35,002 bases of DNA. Source: Phoronis australis (taxonomy: Eukaryota; Phoronida; Phoronidae). A program made the translations under genes and the position numbers. The stretch is taken from positions 1,297,609 to 1,332,610 of the forward strand of contig NMRA01000041.1 of the NCBI GenBank assembly GCA_002633005.1, written 5' to 3'. The notes under the pieces are model-generated. The model searched no databases. It was not told where the DNA came from and saw only the letters and a program-made list of their open reading frames with translations. Numbering within the stretch: the first letter of the stretch is position 1; every line of letters begins with the position of its first letter. Below are positions 10,167-21,040 of this stretch, one piece after another.

Positions 10167-13100
10167 CTGAAAATACAAAATGTTTTACTTTGTATTTTGA
10201 CACAGCATTGAATTCTAAGTCAGATAATGAAATTTTGGCTTATCATAATACCTTAATTTTAGAAGATGTTGTTTCCATGGATACTTTTCAGTACAGTTTC
10301 TAAAAAATCAGAAACAGCATTTGGATATATCTGTACAAACAGCCTTATCACTATGCAGTTCTTTCGGAAACTTAAGTCAAATGTCTGTTACTTCACAAAT
10401 TAATAAAAATTCTAGAATTACACTGCCATGACTACAAAATTTACCAGGAAAATTGTCCAGCAGATGTTACAGTCATGAGTTGTTATCCCACCATCAGAAT
10501 CCCTCCCTCTAGATGTTCTACTGTCTTCTTAGCAGCACTTAATCACACTGTATATCTACATAAATCCTTTGATCTACAGTAGTTCCTTGGAACAATTTGG
10601 CAGCCCATGCTGCAAAGCTACCTGTCTATACTGCTTCAACAGAGCCCTCTTCCTAAATTATCCTCTTTCACTGTCACTTTAATTACCCTCTCACAAATTT
10701 TGTATGTATATAAACACGCACCACACCAGGGTTATTTAACATGCGCCACTGTGGAATTTCCGTTCAACAGCACATTGTCCACAGAAGGAGACTTAACGGA
10801 ACTGTATACTGCAGTTGAATCCAATTACAATGTATAACAAAGAACCCAAAAAATCTGAATCCTATGATAATTTGTTGTGACCTGGGTAGACTTACATACA
10901 TCAGGTAAAAGTTAAGTTCGTTCTTTATACCTCTGTTGAAATTGTAAATGGGGTACATTGTAATGTGATAGCAACTTGGCTACGGCAACAAACATGACAA
11001 TGTCAAAAAACAAAATAAAAAAGTCAACAACTAAAGAACAGCATGCGCGCACCCAGCCTTTAATATGGAGGGGCTCGAATCTCTGACAAAGTGGACATTT
11101 TGCTAACAAAAAAGCGGGAGGAATAAAAAAAAACGAATACCACCTTCAGGTCTGTGAACTGTGCGTCTTCGCCTTTTTAGCGGACTTTTGTCTCATTTTC
11201 TAGGACTTTTTGTTTCTCTGAGGCCGACCTTTTTACCCACTTCGCCAAATGGGTGGGGCTCATTCGAGCCCCCGAGTACCCATGGGTGCGCGCATGAACA
11301 GTACGTCATAGAGAAAAATGGATGGCAGATCTATCCACACTGAATTTCAGATAAATCAGACTAGGGACAGCGGAGCTTTGAAATATCGAAAAGTGGCTGC
11401 TTTGGAGCCATCTTCAGCCCAAAACCAATAGGCCTTGAGCTATTAAAGAGACACGTGATGTGTGAATTTCATGTCAATCGGATAAGAAATGCAAACAAAA
11501 AGCAAACAAATAAGTAAAATTTATAAATTTAAAGAGGAACTGATTTGCCTAACAATTTCATCAACTTAGAATTAATGTCGTGCAAACTGTACTTTGCTGG
11601 TTCTTTCAAACCACACCAGCTCAGGTCTGCCTGCTGCCAATCATGGGTGTTACTACCAAACATCCCAATAGATGGTGCTACAGGGCCAAGGACAACATAA
11701 ATAGACTACTCACCCTCACTTGTGATGCCGACCTGGCATGGATATTGATCAGCTAGGTTATACTGGAGAGAAAACTGGTAAAAAACAGTTTCCGTAGCAA
11801 CTGTAAGCTGTATGTAGTCATAAGATTGGTTGGTCTTTATGTCACCTTTAACCATAGTAGCCTTTTCTTCCTGGTAAATGTAATGTTTGAATATGTACAA
11901 GAGATGCTTTCTGTGGACAATTTGAGTTCTAATGAAATGGCCAAGATCTTTGAGTAAACAAAGACACAAACAGGCAAACGATTTTGGGACCTTAGTTGAG
12001 TCCCTATTTGGGACTGTTTCATGCAACGCGACACAGGGGTCTCCAGGCAGGTCAGGCAAATCAGAACAATTGGAAATTGAATACAATCATTGAAAGATTA
12101 AGGAATAGCGACACCCCTAGTTATGAATTATGAACATTAAAACAACAAAACGATGAGTACCACACAGTGCTCGTTATGCCCTTAAAGCAAAATCACAAAC
12201 TTCAAATTTGACTACGTCAAATATTCCCACTGAAGTACTCCGTCCAGTTATCATGATTGCTTGGTTAGAAATACTAACAAATTGTCATGGAAGACCAAAA
12301 CATGAACCAAGATACTAATTTACAAAAAGATGAAAAAATGCAATACTATATTTTCATAAGAGGTGTAACAACAGACCTGGACCTCAATCACTTGTTGTCG
12401 CCTAGCAACAAATGCATTCAGATACGTTCCCACGGCTGCAATATATTCCTGAATGCTGTGTTGTAGTAGATCTGTGAGACTGTCCAGGGGTATGAAGCTG
12501 GGTAGAGAGTGGTGTAACAAAGACATCTTGTGCTCTTCAACTTCTTTCAACTCAGCATGATATGATTCGAAAAACTGACAGTTGTAAAATGTGTCCCAGG
12601 ACAATAAAACATTTCCATTCTTCAGTTTCTCATAGCTAATCCCTGCAAGGAATACTGCACAGTAAAAATGACACTAGGTTTCCAATAATCAGAGAGTCTA
12701 GAATAATGTCTCCAAACGCAACAGGTGTTGTTGTTGTTCATTGCCACGAAAACTTGAATTGTGTCCTCAGTGTCTTGATGCGAAAAAAGTTCAAGAACAG
12801 CATTCTAATATGCTTCGAGTGGAATGCAACTCTATTTTTGACGTTATCTTTGGAAAAAATAGAACCTTGGTTACCTTGGAAACATATTTTTTCATGCTAA
12901 CTGCTGTTCCTTTGGCATGTTTTTACTATCCATAGAGCAATAAATGATAACATGAACAGCCTAAAAAAGTCCCGCCCCTTAGTTTTGCATTCACATCCAC
13001 AGAGAAAGCACAATGAAGTACTCCGCATTGAACAGTCTGTGTCGGTCATTCAGATTTGATCATTGGAAGTAAAAGTCGGGCCTGCATGTAGATGTGGACC

Positions 13101-16100
13101 AAGGTTTGGGTCATTTAGGGCACTTTCTTTTGTTCCATGGATAGCAAATAGTTTACAAAGAACAGTAATTATAAGTAGGTGTTAATTTCTATCCATTTAA
13201 GACAAGGATTTTTTTAAATTTTTACTATTTAGCTAACATCAACAACAGCTGATTTCCCTTCTAGAGTCACACAGAGCGTGCAAACGCCAGACACACCACA
13301 TGAAAATAATATTTTTGGCATGAATGGGTGAACGGCTTTGCTTTGAATAAGAAAAGAAACAACTCGGGTTCTAAACAAAGAAACGCCAGATAAGTTGACA
13401 TTTACTAAATATACACGTGACATTTTACACTTGTGACATATTTTACAAATTGTAAAATCATCTTGAACTTTTCAAGAAAATAAATGAAAAACAACTTGAA
13501 TGTGTACACTTGTAGAATATGATGATAAAACTGTATACATATCGACACATTTTTTCTTAGATGGCTAGAAAAAATTTTTAGTTTGAAGTTGATGACGGAA
13601 CCGCTGAAGTAACAAGCACTTACGACCCTTTTAAATAAACAACATGGAGGATTAAATCTGTAGTCCCAAAAAACAATTAGTTAAATTTGTCGATCGATGG
13701 TCCGCACTCACCTGTAAGCCTGTAGGCCAGTTTGATCTCATCAAGTCTATCCTTGTGAATGGTAAGTAATTGATGAGTATTGGTCAAAGCTTGATCATCA
13801 CCATCAGTCATTCCCTGGCAAAGATAGCAAGAGGCATCATAAGACTAAAATCATTGAGGAAGTAAGAAATTCTTGGCTTGTGGCTACAAAAACTTAGTAA
13901 TACTCAAAATTCAAATCGAAAAAGACCAATCACCTCAAAAATTCACTTATAACCGTGCCATGCTATTGGTCAATGTTGTGAAAGTTACTTTATACACTCA
14001 AGCAATGGAATAACATGGAATTCACCATTGTGACAATTGACCGCAAGTCATATTATCTGTCATGACATCTGTGGGCAAGTGGAGTAACTGGCATGACGAG
14101 TCGGCCATGAAGAGGACAAGGAAATTTAAGAGTGCATACTTTTGGCATGTAAATGAACTGCAAGTTGAAGTCAAATTCTGATCTTAATTCTGGTAAATAG
14201 TGCTTTAAGGTGGTCGCATGGTTGTCAAGCTATAGTACTGAAATTCCTCACTTATTTAGCACAAATCTGTCAACACCGTCATTTTTTCTATTTTTCAATG
14301 GCCCATTACCATACTACAAATAATGGGAACTTACTTAAAGATGTTTGATAACTTCTATCTAATCTGCTCAATCATAGCTACTAATACACCAACGTTTTAC
14401 TAATCTAATTGTTCAGAAACTTGACAAAAGATATTTTACTTTACCACCACTTCAGTGCTAAATAGTGACACAATTGTCTATCAACTTAGTCAAAATTTTG
14501 CAACCTAAAATAAATTTTGGTCAAAATTTAGCCAGCTTATTGTTGCATTGTAGAGCCAGACCACTGTTATCTACATATAAATGAGCTTGGTGGAGATTTA
14601 GCCAATATTGAAACGAGATCTAGCCCTGAAAAGAAAATGGATATTTTACTATTCTGAGCATCGAGACATTGTTGATGTCCCAAGTTGCCTAGTTTACTTT
14701 GGTAAATGGTATTCACAAGAACTGTCTTCAAATGCGCTGAAATCACATCAATTTAAGCCTGTCACACAACATGTCAGGCAAGGTAAATTCTGAATTAGTT
14801 TTGCCATTCTTATGTGAAAAAGATAACACTGGATTGTTGTACTATTCTGTTTGTCAAGTTCTGTATCATGGCAACCTTCAGCCAATGTTGAAACCACATT
14901 TCCTAGAAATTTATCAGCCAAAAATCGAAAAACTGCTAAAGCAACAGGTACTTGAGAGCACAAAATCGATACCAAAATAACGTTACCAACAACCATAAAC
15001 AACTCCATGAATTGCTTCAGATTCAAGAACTTAGTAAGGTTGGCCAACCCTAAAAATGCAAATTTAAAGTGGCTCTTGTACACAATCATGTATACTAAAT
15101 TGTACATGACTTGAGTAGCTGACGTATTCAGCAACAATCCTGCATTGGATAACTGTGGTCATTTTTTAAACTCCAAAGTGATTTGGTTAAGAATTCAACA
15201 CGAACAGCCAAACAGCATCAAACTTCCATTTACATTGCCTTCATTAACAACTAGCAGTAGAAGCCTTTAAAACATGACCCAAGTTTTGACACAATTTTGT
15301 TCCAAACTGGAGAGATTCTTCAGTCTGTAACTCTCGTCTTGTCAAGTTATAAGTAGCACCTTTTCATATTTGCTGATACTCCTTTGAAGCCTCAGTTTTG
15401 TTTCTCTCAATTGGTGAACTCTCTTTTCCATCTTGTCTATGGCAGACTTCTCTCGCTTTTGTTCGCTTTGGCGTAAATTCAAGCTATTGGAGTAGTCATC
15501 CAGTTCCTGGAGCTGCGTGAACATATCTATAAAATGGTTATGATCACAGTTAAGTATGAGTCATAACAAAGTGCAATCTAAATAGCCAGATCATGTAAAA
15601 TCAAAATTGTCAACTTCAAACTCGGCATAGTGACTTGCAGGGAGGAGGTCCCACCGTTTCTTCCACTGAATAACCAGCATCAAACTGGTTCTCAAAATCC
15701 ATACACTGAATAACCAGCATCAAACTGGTTCTCAAAACCCATACACTGAATAACCAGCATCAAACTGGTTCTCAAAACCCATACACTGAATAACCAGCAT
15801 CAAACTGGTTCTCCAATCCATACACTGAATAACCAGCATCAAGCTGGTTCTCAAAATCCATACACTGAATAACCAGCATCAAACTGGTTCTAAAAATCCA
15901 GAACCCTTGTAAGTAGCTATTTTAATTTACATTCAAATTGTGCTCTACATCATGTTTTGCTGTAAAAATCTTGCCGAGAACACAGTAACTTCACACCATC
16001 CATGCAGCACAGGTCTCCAAAAATATAAATCCCAACAGCTGTCCACAGGAGACCTAAGTCCTAAGTGGGTGATTGTGATAATAAAATACCACAGGATGTT

Positions 16101-18248
16101 GAGTTGTCTCCATAACTGAGAGCTGGATGGTGACCATTTAGAAGTTGATTCTTACAAAACAATTTGTTGTGTGTCAAGCGGGGATAACCTGGTGCAAAGA
16201 AACATACAGCTTTGCACTGATGTGAGTTAAAAACTGGAAACTAGACAAACAGGCATTCTACAGTTATTCGACTGCTAAAGTTATGTCCTGTAGAAATCTT
16301 ATGCGTTGGCTTTCGGCACCATGAAATACAGCGTCACCTCTTGGCCAGTTTCTTTTTTCTACAATGTTCCAATCAATTGTTCTTATTCTACACGAGTGCA
16401 TACATGTCACAACAAATTACTGGAATTGGTTTCACTTCATCAATAGTTTTTAGTAGAACACATTTTGCAACCATAATCTTCCAAGAACTGTCACAAAAAT
16501 TTATGAAATGGCGTGCGAGCATGATGTCAGTCCACGAGCATATCAGTAGTTTTTTCAAAACGATAGACTTTTCTTTAAGAACTTACAAAACAGTGGCAGA
16601 TTTATGGGGGGGCGAGGGGGTCATGCCAGATTCCATTTGGCAGTTCGGGAGTGCAAATGTCTGATGGACAAAATCCTGGCTAATACTCTGCCTTGCTCCC
16701 CCCCCATTCAAAATCCTGGATCCGCCCCTGCAATACATGGAGAATGATGCAAAAATAAAGTTTATTAGATTGTTTTTTACTTAAACGGCTCCACCGGGCA
16801 AGGTGAGTGTCAGTTGACTCCCATATTTTGCATGCACCCCTTCAGTCATTAGCTCTGCATGTTGATATTTAAGTTTCATGATGAGGTGACGAGAAGGACT
16901 ACCTTGGCATCATGAAATTTCAAAGTCTATTAGAACCTAACATACAATGGCTCCTGGAGCTCTGTATTTTGACAAAGTCATCATCATGTTAAATGTAGCT
17001 AGCTGGCAACACTGTTGGATTTACTCTAATATCTTGTACACTTGAAACACAGTATTATAGTAATCTGAGATGGAAATCAGCAATGGCAGCCATACCAAGA
17101 GGTGGCAGCACAGACAAGGGACGTGTTTACATTTAACAACAGCTTTTAGACACTTACTCATTCCTTAATACCAGGATTTTCCGTAGATAAGCCTATTGGC
17201 ATGTATTCAGAAAATAAAAAATTTCAGGTGTTTTACAGAAACCCGCTCGGACATTTGTTCGGAAAAAAGGGGTGTGTCAATGAAGTCATCATAAAGTTTG
17301 GATTACTTCCTGACATTTCTTACTTAAAACTGAGTTTTTAAACTTTATGTTAATAAATGCATAGTTTGCCAAGGCAACGCTTGTTTGAAGAAATGATAAA
17401 TGCTTCACAAAACGGAATTCGCTACTAAAAGTTGACGCTGCGTGGGGCTTTTACGAGGAAATTTTCCAAATAAATGCTCCACTATCTGGACACTTGACAC
17501 CAGAAGTTAGAACACCAAATAAATGCCCATGGGTGTTTATTCCGCATAATTTTTCAAATAAATGCCCATGGGCATTTCATCGGGTTAGTTTATAAACGGA
17601 AAATGGTGGGAGCTAACCCATGTGTGCCAGTCTGCCAGAGTCATCTCAGTGATTATCTAGAGGAAATTGAACCACTGACCATGATAAAAGCGTACTAACC
17701 ATCCATCTATAGCCCACACTAGACTATACCCAGTTACTAGTTAGTGAGAGGCTAGCTGCCACTATACTAAAGCTCATCTGCATTCTAGATTGATTCCCGG
17801 TTCGGGACATCTTCAGATATCGACTACATCTAGAAAAGTTCCACCTCCGTCTCTGCCTAGGTCTGAGGGTGAAAACACTTGCACTCCAATTCTTTTGTCA
17901 AAATGTGAAATACACAACAGTGACAGATCTACGTTTTCAGTAAGGGGGAGTTTAGGATTTGCGCGAATGCGAGGCGCAGAGCACCGAGCGGGGGAGGTCG
18001 AGAGGGGGTTTCCATCCTCCCGTGTAAGATTTTTTCGGAGGTTTTGTAGATGATTTCGTTTTCCAGGCGACATATCTACATTTTTACTTTTGATGCTGTC
18101 CCAGGGGCGTTAAGCCCCCTGACCAGCCACGCCCAGAGTAAAGAAAATCATCGGAATCGGATACAGTACAGGGATACACATACACAACACAACACAAGTA
18201 AATATGGTTAGGCCTACCTGGCGCTAGTTGCTGCTCATCAGTACCCAT
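10042..18248 (-). CDS. CENPO: Centromere protein O, six coding exons, complete
   Basis: Exons on the minus strand, in order: 18248-18218, 15526-15360, 13814-13712, 12642-12377, 11870-11714 and 10166-10042. The joined frame is 849 bases, 282 residues plus TGA; human CENP-O is about 300. All five junctions are phase-consistent and every intron is GT-AG. Residues 12-66 are a charged, heptad-like coiled coil; residues 67-282 fit the two RWD folds of CENP-O/Mcm21. The strongest family match, recognised by eye, is HHSLPSFIPL (144-153) followed by a YLNAF stretch, and the AYRLTG run at the exon 3/4 junction. In known biology CENP-O sits in the CENP-O/P/Q/U/R group of the constitutive centromere-associated network, assembled on CENP-A chromatin, and supports chromosome alignment. 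No stops or frameshifts are seen. The weakest splice call is the exon 4 donor (CAG/GTCTGT). UTRs are not resolved. Confidence 0.9.
11043..11295. mobile_element. GCGCGCACCCA inverted-repeat element in CENPO intron 5
   Basis: The ends are perfect 13-bp inverted repeats, ATGCGCGCACCCA and TGGGTGCGCGCAT. The interior includes GGACTTTTGTCTCATTTTC and GAGGCCGACCTTTTTACCCA, the reverse complement of blocks in the 33613 copy. It lies in the intron between CENPO exons 5 and 6. Confidence 0.7.
11714..11870 (-). CDS. CENPO: CENPO coding exon 5 (second RWD domain)
   Basis: The acceptor is CATTTACCAG/GAAGAAAAG and the donor GAGG/GTGAGT. It encodes residues 190-241, EEKATMVKGD through QVGITSE, plus one base of Gly242. 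The alternating hydrophobic strands (YDYIQLTV, FYQFSLQYNL) and the DQYPCQVGI segment sit where human CENP-O has its C-terminal RWD sheet. The open frame runs on upstream of this acceptor, but that extension is intron. Confidence 0.87.
12377..12642 (-). CDS. CENPO: CENPO coding exon 4 (first RWD domain)
   Basis: The acceptor is CCTTGCAG/GGATTAGC and the donor GTCCAG/GTCTGT, which is weak at positions +3 to +6. It encodes residues 102-189, from ISYEKLKNG to RRQQVIEVQ, plus the rest of Gly101. It carries the most recognisable CENP-O signature, HHSLPSFIPL followed by QEYIAAVGTYLNAF. Human CENP-O has HHHSVPVFIPL and a similar YLNAY at the same spacing. Confidence 0.92.
13712..13814 (-). CDS. CENPO: CENPO coding exon 3
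   Basis: The acceptor is CTTTGCCAG/GGAATG and the donor GCTTACAG/GTGAGT, close to consensus. It encodes residues 67-100, GMTDGDD through KLAYRLT, in phase 0 at the start. The end of the exon aligns with the AYHFTG segment of human CENP-O, where the first RWD fold begins. It is too short to stand out in an ORF list. Confidence 0.88.
15360..15526 (-). CDS. CENPO: CENPO coding exon 2 (coiled coil)
   Basis: The acceptor is TTTATAG/ATATGTTC and the donor AAAAG/GTGCTA. It encodes residues 12-66, starting MFTQLQELDD and ending SISKYEK. The composition is rich in Gln, Lys, Arg, Glu and Leu with heptad spacing, matching the N-terminal coiled coil of CENP-O that pairs with CENP-P. If exon 1 were wrong, the ATG at residue 12 would be the alternative start. 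Confidence 0.85.
15664..15900 (+). repeat. 40-bp minisatellite, six units, CENPO intron 1
   Basis: Six head-to-tail copies of 40, 40, 40, 39, 40 and 38 bases begin CACTGAATAACCAGCATCAA. Each contains an inverted repeat AACCAG-CATCAAA-CTGGTT. Units differ by only one to three bases. The array lies just inside intron 1, about 140 bases upstream of exon 2. Confidence 0.95.
16591..16730 (-). mobile_element. CAGTGGCGGAT-family copy in CENPO intron 1
   Basis: Terminal repeats CAGTGGCAGATTTA and GGATCCGCCCCTG bound 140 bases. The interior (GCAGTTCGGGAGTGCAAATGTCTGATGG) is the reverse complement of the 6683 and 32692 copies. It lies in the CENPO first intron and is not part of the mRNA. Confidence 0.65.
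17918..18135 (+). mobile_element. CAGTGGCGGAT-family copy in CENPO intron 1
   Basis: It begins CAGTGACAGATCTACG and aligns with 281-495 across about 215 bases. It ends near GACCAGCCACGCCCAG, about 85 bases before CENPO exon 1 (on the intron side). It is of the same length class as the 281 copy and differs in interior from the 6683 subgroup. Confidence 0.55.
18218..18248 (-). CDS. CENPO: CENPO coding exon 1
   Basis: This short start exon encodes MGTDEQQLAP plus the first base of an Asp codon. The donor reads CCAG/GTAGGC. Its one-base overhang exactly completes the two-base start of exon 2. It is chosen as the start because no ATG-led extension of exon 2 is needed and human CENP-O also has a short N-terminal tail before its coiled coil. 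Confidence 0.75.
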
Positions 18249-18309
18249 ACCAAAATTTTAACAGCACGTCCTCAGCGTCAACTGGGCCAGTTTATACGGC
18301 GGTACCTAG

Positions 18310-18450
18310 GTCGGACCAATATTACTCTCAGGGTGGTACTGTTGTAGTGTTGAGTCCTCAGCGAATAACTTGGAAATAGCGCCGCTTTGACCGGAAGTTA
18401 TATCTACTACAAGCGACATCTAACTGGAAGCGGGACAACATCAACGTGCC
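18310..18450 (-). promoter_or_regulatory. Candidate CENPO promoter region
   Basis: An inverted CCAAT box lies at 18316-18320, about 70 bases upstream of the CENPO start codon. A consensus ETS site ACCGGAAGT is at 18390-18398, and an E2F-like GCGGGA at about 18432. No TATA box is seen in that span. This layout is common for housekeeping and cell-cycle genes, but the transcription start is not known. The plus strand shows a donor-like CCAG/GTATGC near 18452, so a divergent transcript is possible. In human, PTRHD1 lies next to CENPO, but I found no PTRHD1-like coding downstream here. Confidence 0.4.
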
Positions 18451-18459
18451 AGGTATGCA

Positions 18460-20455
18460 CAATGACATCTGTTGTCGAAAACCATGATTCTATTTTTGGA
18501 CATTTTCTACGTAAGCCAACACTGCGTGTATGCAAACGCGTAGTTCTTCTTGGTTAATGGAAATGTAATCCTATCAAGGTAAAAACTATAAGAGCATTTT
18601 ATAAGCGTAAACCGAGGTCGCATTTCATTTCTTACAGCTAAATGGTGTGTAATGAAGCCTAAAGTCAAAAATAGAATGTACATGTATAGGCTAATTTCAA
18701 CATTCTGAACACCATAAAACTTAGTGTAAGAAGAAATATTGTATTTACCATCAGAGAAAACAACATAGAATTTGTAGTTTGCAGGTTATTCATTTTATTT
18801 TACATTGTTTCATGACACATACGAACCATCTTTAAGGATCTGTATGATATACAATATTAGTTAGCATTGATGAGACTTATTCAAAGCAGGTACCTGCAGA
18901 ACAAATGAAGTCTCAAACAACTGAGGAAGAATAAAAATGATCATTGAATAATTTGAAATAAAAATCTCATACACACTAAAAAGTGGACTATAGTCGGATA
19001 TGGCATAACCTAACATTTGAGAACCAGTTTGATGCCTATTATTCAGTGGAGAAGCTAGTTCACAAAAAGCGCCACATCTGACTTAACCCTGTGTCTTATC
19101 CACGTGCAACTCACAATTTTCAACCTGTTGCAACATTTTGAGTACAAATACAAATTTCGAAATACAAAAAGTAGTTTACAAATTTTAGACTTTATTATTT
19201 AGAAAGACAATGATGCCCACTATAGTTTACATTTTCAGAAAAAAATAGTTTTGCAATACAAATAATTACGTGCACACAACTAAGAGAATGGCAAGTCAAT
19301 GGGTAACTTGTTATTAAATAGGTGTAGCTTATTAATGAATGCCCCTCTGACTGACATCTCAAATAAAGTTAAACTTGTTTTTATTGAGCAACATACTTTT
19401 CCTTGTTCTGTGGATGATGCTAAAGAGAGCTTTAAGTTATGCATTCAGCAGTGATTGCTCAAAACAACCAACCACCTTCCAAATGAACAACCCATCCCCT
19501 CAAAACAGATGTATGTTTATCCTAAAATATAATTACAAATAATTTACACCAAAACAACAGCAACATTGAGTACTGAGAATGGATGTTGATTGTTATCAAA
19601 TATTGACTACTACTTGATGCAGAATATGTTAAAAAACAAAATCAGTTGTTTTGTTGTCAACACTTTCCAACAATTGAGCACTTTGGAAATAAACTGGCAT
19701 CTAAACATGCGAAAATAATAAATAAGACCAGTAGGTGACACAGAATACAACTTATCCATCTGAAAATGAATAAGTACTGTAATCAAGATTTACAATGATT
19801 GTTGAAATACCTATAGATAAACAGTAATTATTAAACAACATTTTGTCAATGTTTAGTAGTAAACCCTGAATTCCTAACCCAAGTCCTTAGGAGTTTAAAA
19901 CATCACCATGTTCATTATATAGTTCTTGAGTCATTTGAATCGGGAGTAGATCATTTTCACGTGTTAGTACCAAGCAGGCCAATTGTAAAATATAGTCAAC
20001 TATCACTTGTGTTAATATTAACTAGTTATATCTTAAATCCAAGCTTAAATAAATTTTACAAATGATAGTCCACTCTTATCAAAAATCCAGTACAACCTGT
20101 GTGTGGACTGTAAAATACTGTGGCCAATTAAGTCATGTACAGTTATCACTGTTTCTTACAAGATCAAAGGGCAGCAATAAGTGGCCTAAATCACAATTTA
20201 GTTTTTTCAACAAACCCCGGACTTGGTAAGTGTAGGTATAGGTAAAGCGTATATTATAAACCAGGGTGTGGGTAGATACAACAAAAGAGACATTAGCACA
20301 AGTGCTACTTACAGATAGAAAATACATGTTTAGAGAATTATTTACAAAGAGGTACACATAGAAAATACACATGCAAAAAACATACACTACTCTGTATAGA
20401 AGCCTTAGTCAAAAACCTAACGGTTGAGTTGTAAATTTACTTTCAGTAAATTCTA
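18460..20455. other. Intergenic spacer upstream of CENPO
   Basis: Apart from the solo minisatellite unit at 19016, I see only AT-rich unique sequence. The minus-strand frame at 20133-20387 is rich in Tyr and Phe from T-rich DNA and is not credible. Confidence 0.45.
19016..19048 (-). repeat. Solo inverted unit of the 40-bp minisatellite
   Basis: The reverse complement reads CACTGAATAATAGGCATCAA followed by ACTGGTTCTCAAA, which is the minisatellite unit with ACC changed near its middle. It lies 3.1 kb from the array, on the other side of CENPO exon 1 and in opposite orientation. Confidence 0.85.
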
Positions 20456-20459
20456 TGAG

Positions 20460-20635
20460 TCTCTGTTAGCCACTCGCTGATGGGAAATTGTCCACTGGCT
20501 GAATGGTAAGCACACTTGCCAGTTTTATCAGGGTATTTATCAGGGTTGTGGTTCGATACCCTGAGGTTGGATAAACTCGGCTACAACTACAATTGCCAAC
20601 GCGATGCAAAAGACATGACACAACATCGAAACGAT
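20460..20635 (+). repeat. tRNA-derived SINE-like element
   Basis: An A-box-like TGGCTGAATGGT (20496-20507) and a perfect B box GGTTCGATACC (20550-20560) sit about 43 bases apart, the layout of an internal RNA polymerase III promoter. The sequence around them does not fold as a standard tRNA: the anticodon arm is disrupted by TATCAGGGTATTTATCAGGG. So this is a tRNA-related SINE head or tRNA pseudogene. A non-tRNA body seems to follow to about 20635. Confidence 0.45.
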
Positions 20636-20886
20636 TCTGGCATATTGTAACATCTTATTGATGCAGGCAATTTGTTCCAGAGAAACACTTCAATTGAGAC
20701 GTAATAAATTTATGGACTCGCCCTCATTCTCATTTGATGATTTATTTTATTCGAATAAAACCTTATTTTCATTTATGTCGAGCTCCAATTTACATTCACT
20801 TAGAAAAAAAGAAGATCTGAATATTTTTTGTAAACATTGTCATATCGTTCGAGTGTCTGGACAAGTGGCGCCCTCTGCTCCCCACA

Positions 20887-21032
20887 TCTCGCACAGGCAA
20901 GCAAAGAAAGAAAATATGAGTATTTGTCGGAGTGTCTCCACAGAAAAAGAGTGGGTGAAGTATTTCAAAAAAACACTGGGGTAATTTCCATGGCTTTTAG
21001 AAAATTACGAGGCAGCACCAAACCCAGTAAAA
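20887..21032 (+). CDS. Possible exon, unrecognised
   Basis: A pyrimidine-rich acceptor (CTCTGCTCCCCACATCTCGCACAG) precedes an open frame beginning ASKERKYEYLSECL. It runs about 47 codons to a TGA at 21038-21040. The peptide is basic and not low-complexity. Another frame over 20998-21085 is also open. No family is recognised and the evidence is only splice-site shape plus openness. Confidence 0.15.
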
Positions 21033-21040
21033 GATTTTGA

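Noticed and set aside
14748-15137. 129-codon minus-strand frame and overlapping plus-strand frames at 14608-14980
   Set aside because: They lie inside CENPO intron 2, contradict the splice model, open on both strands at once, and show no family motif.
15664-15900. CRISPR-like array of 40-bp units
   Set aside because: The whole unit is repeated with no variable spacer, so it is a minisatellite.
20490-20565. Functional tRNA gene
   Set aside because: The B box is perfect, but the acceptor stem and anticodon arm do not form, so I list it as SINE-like.
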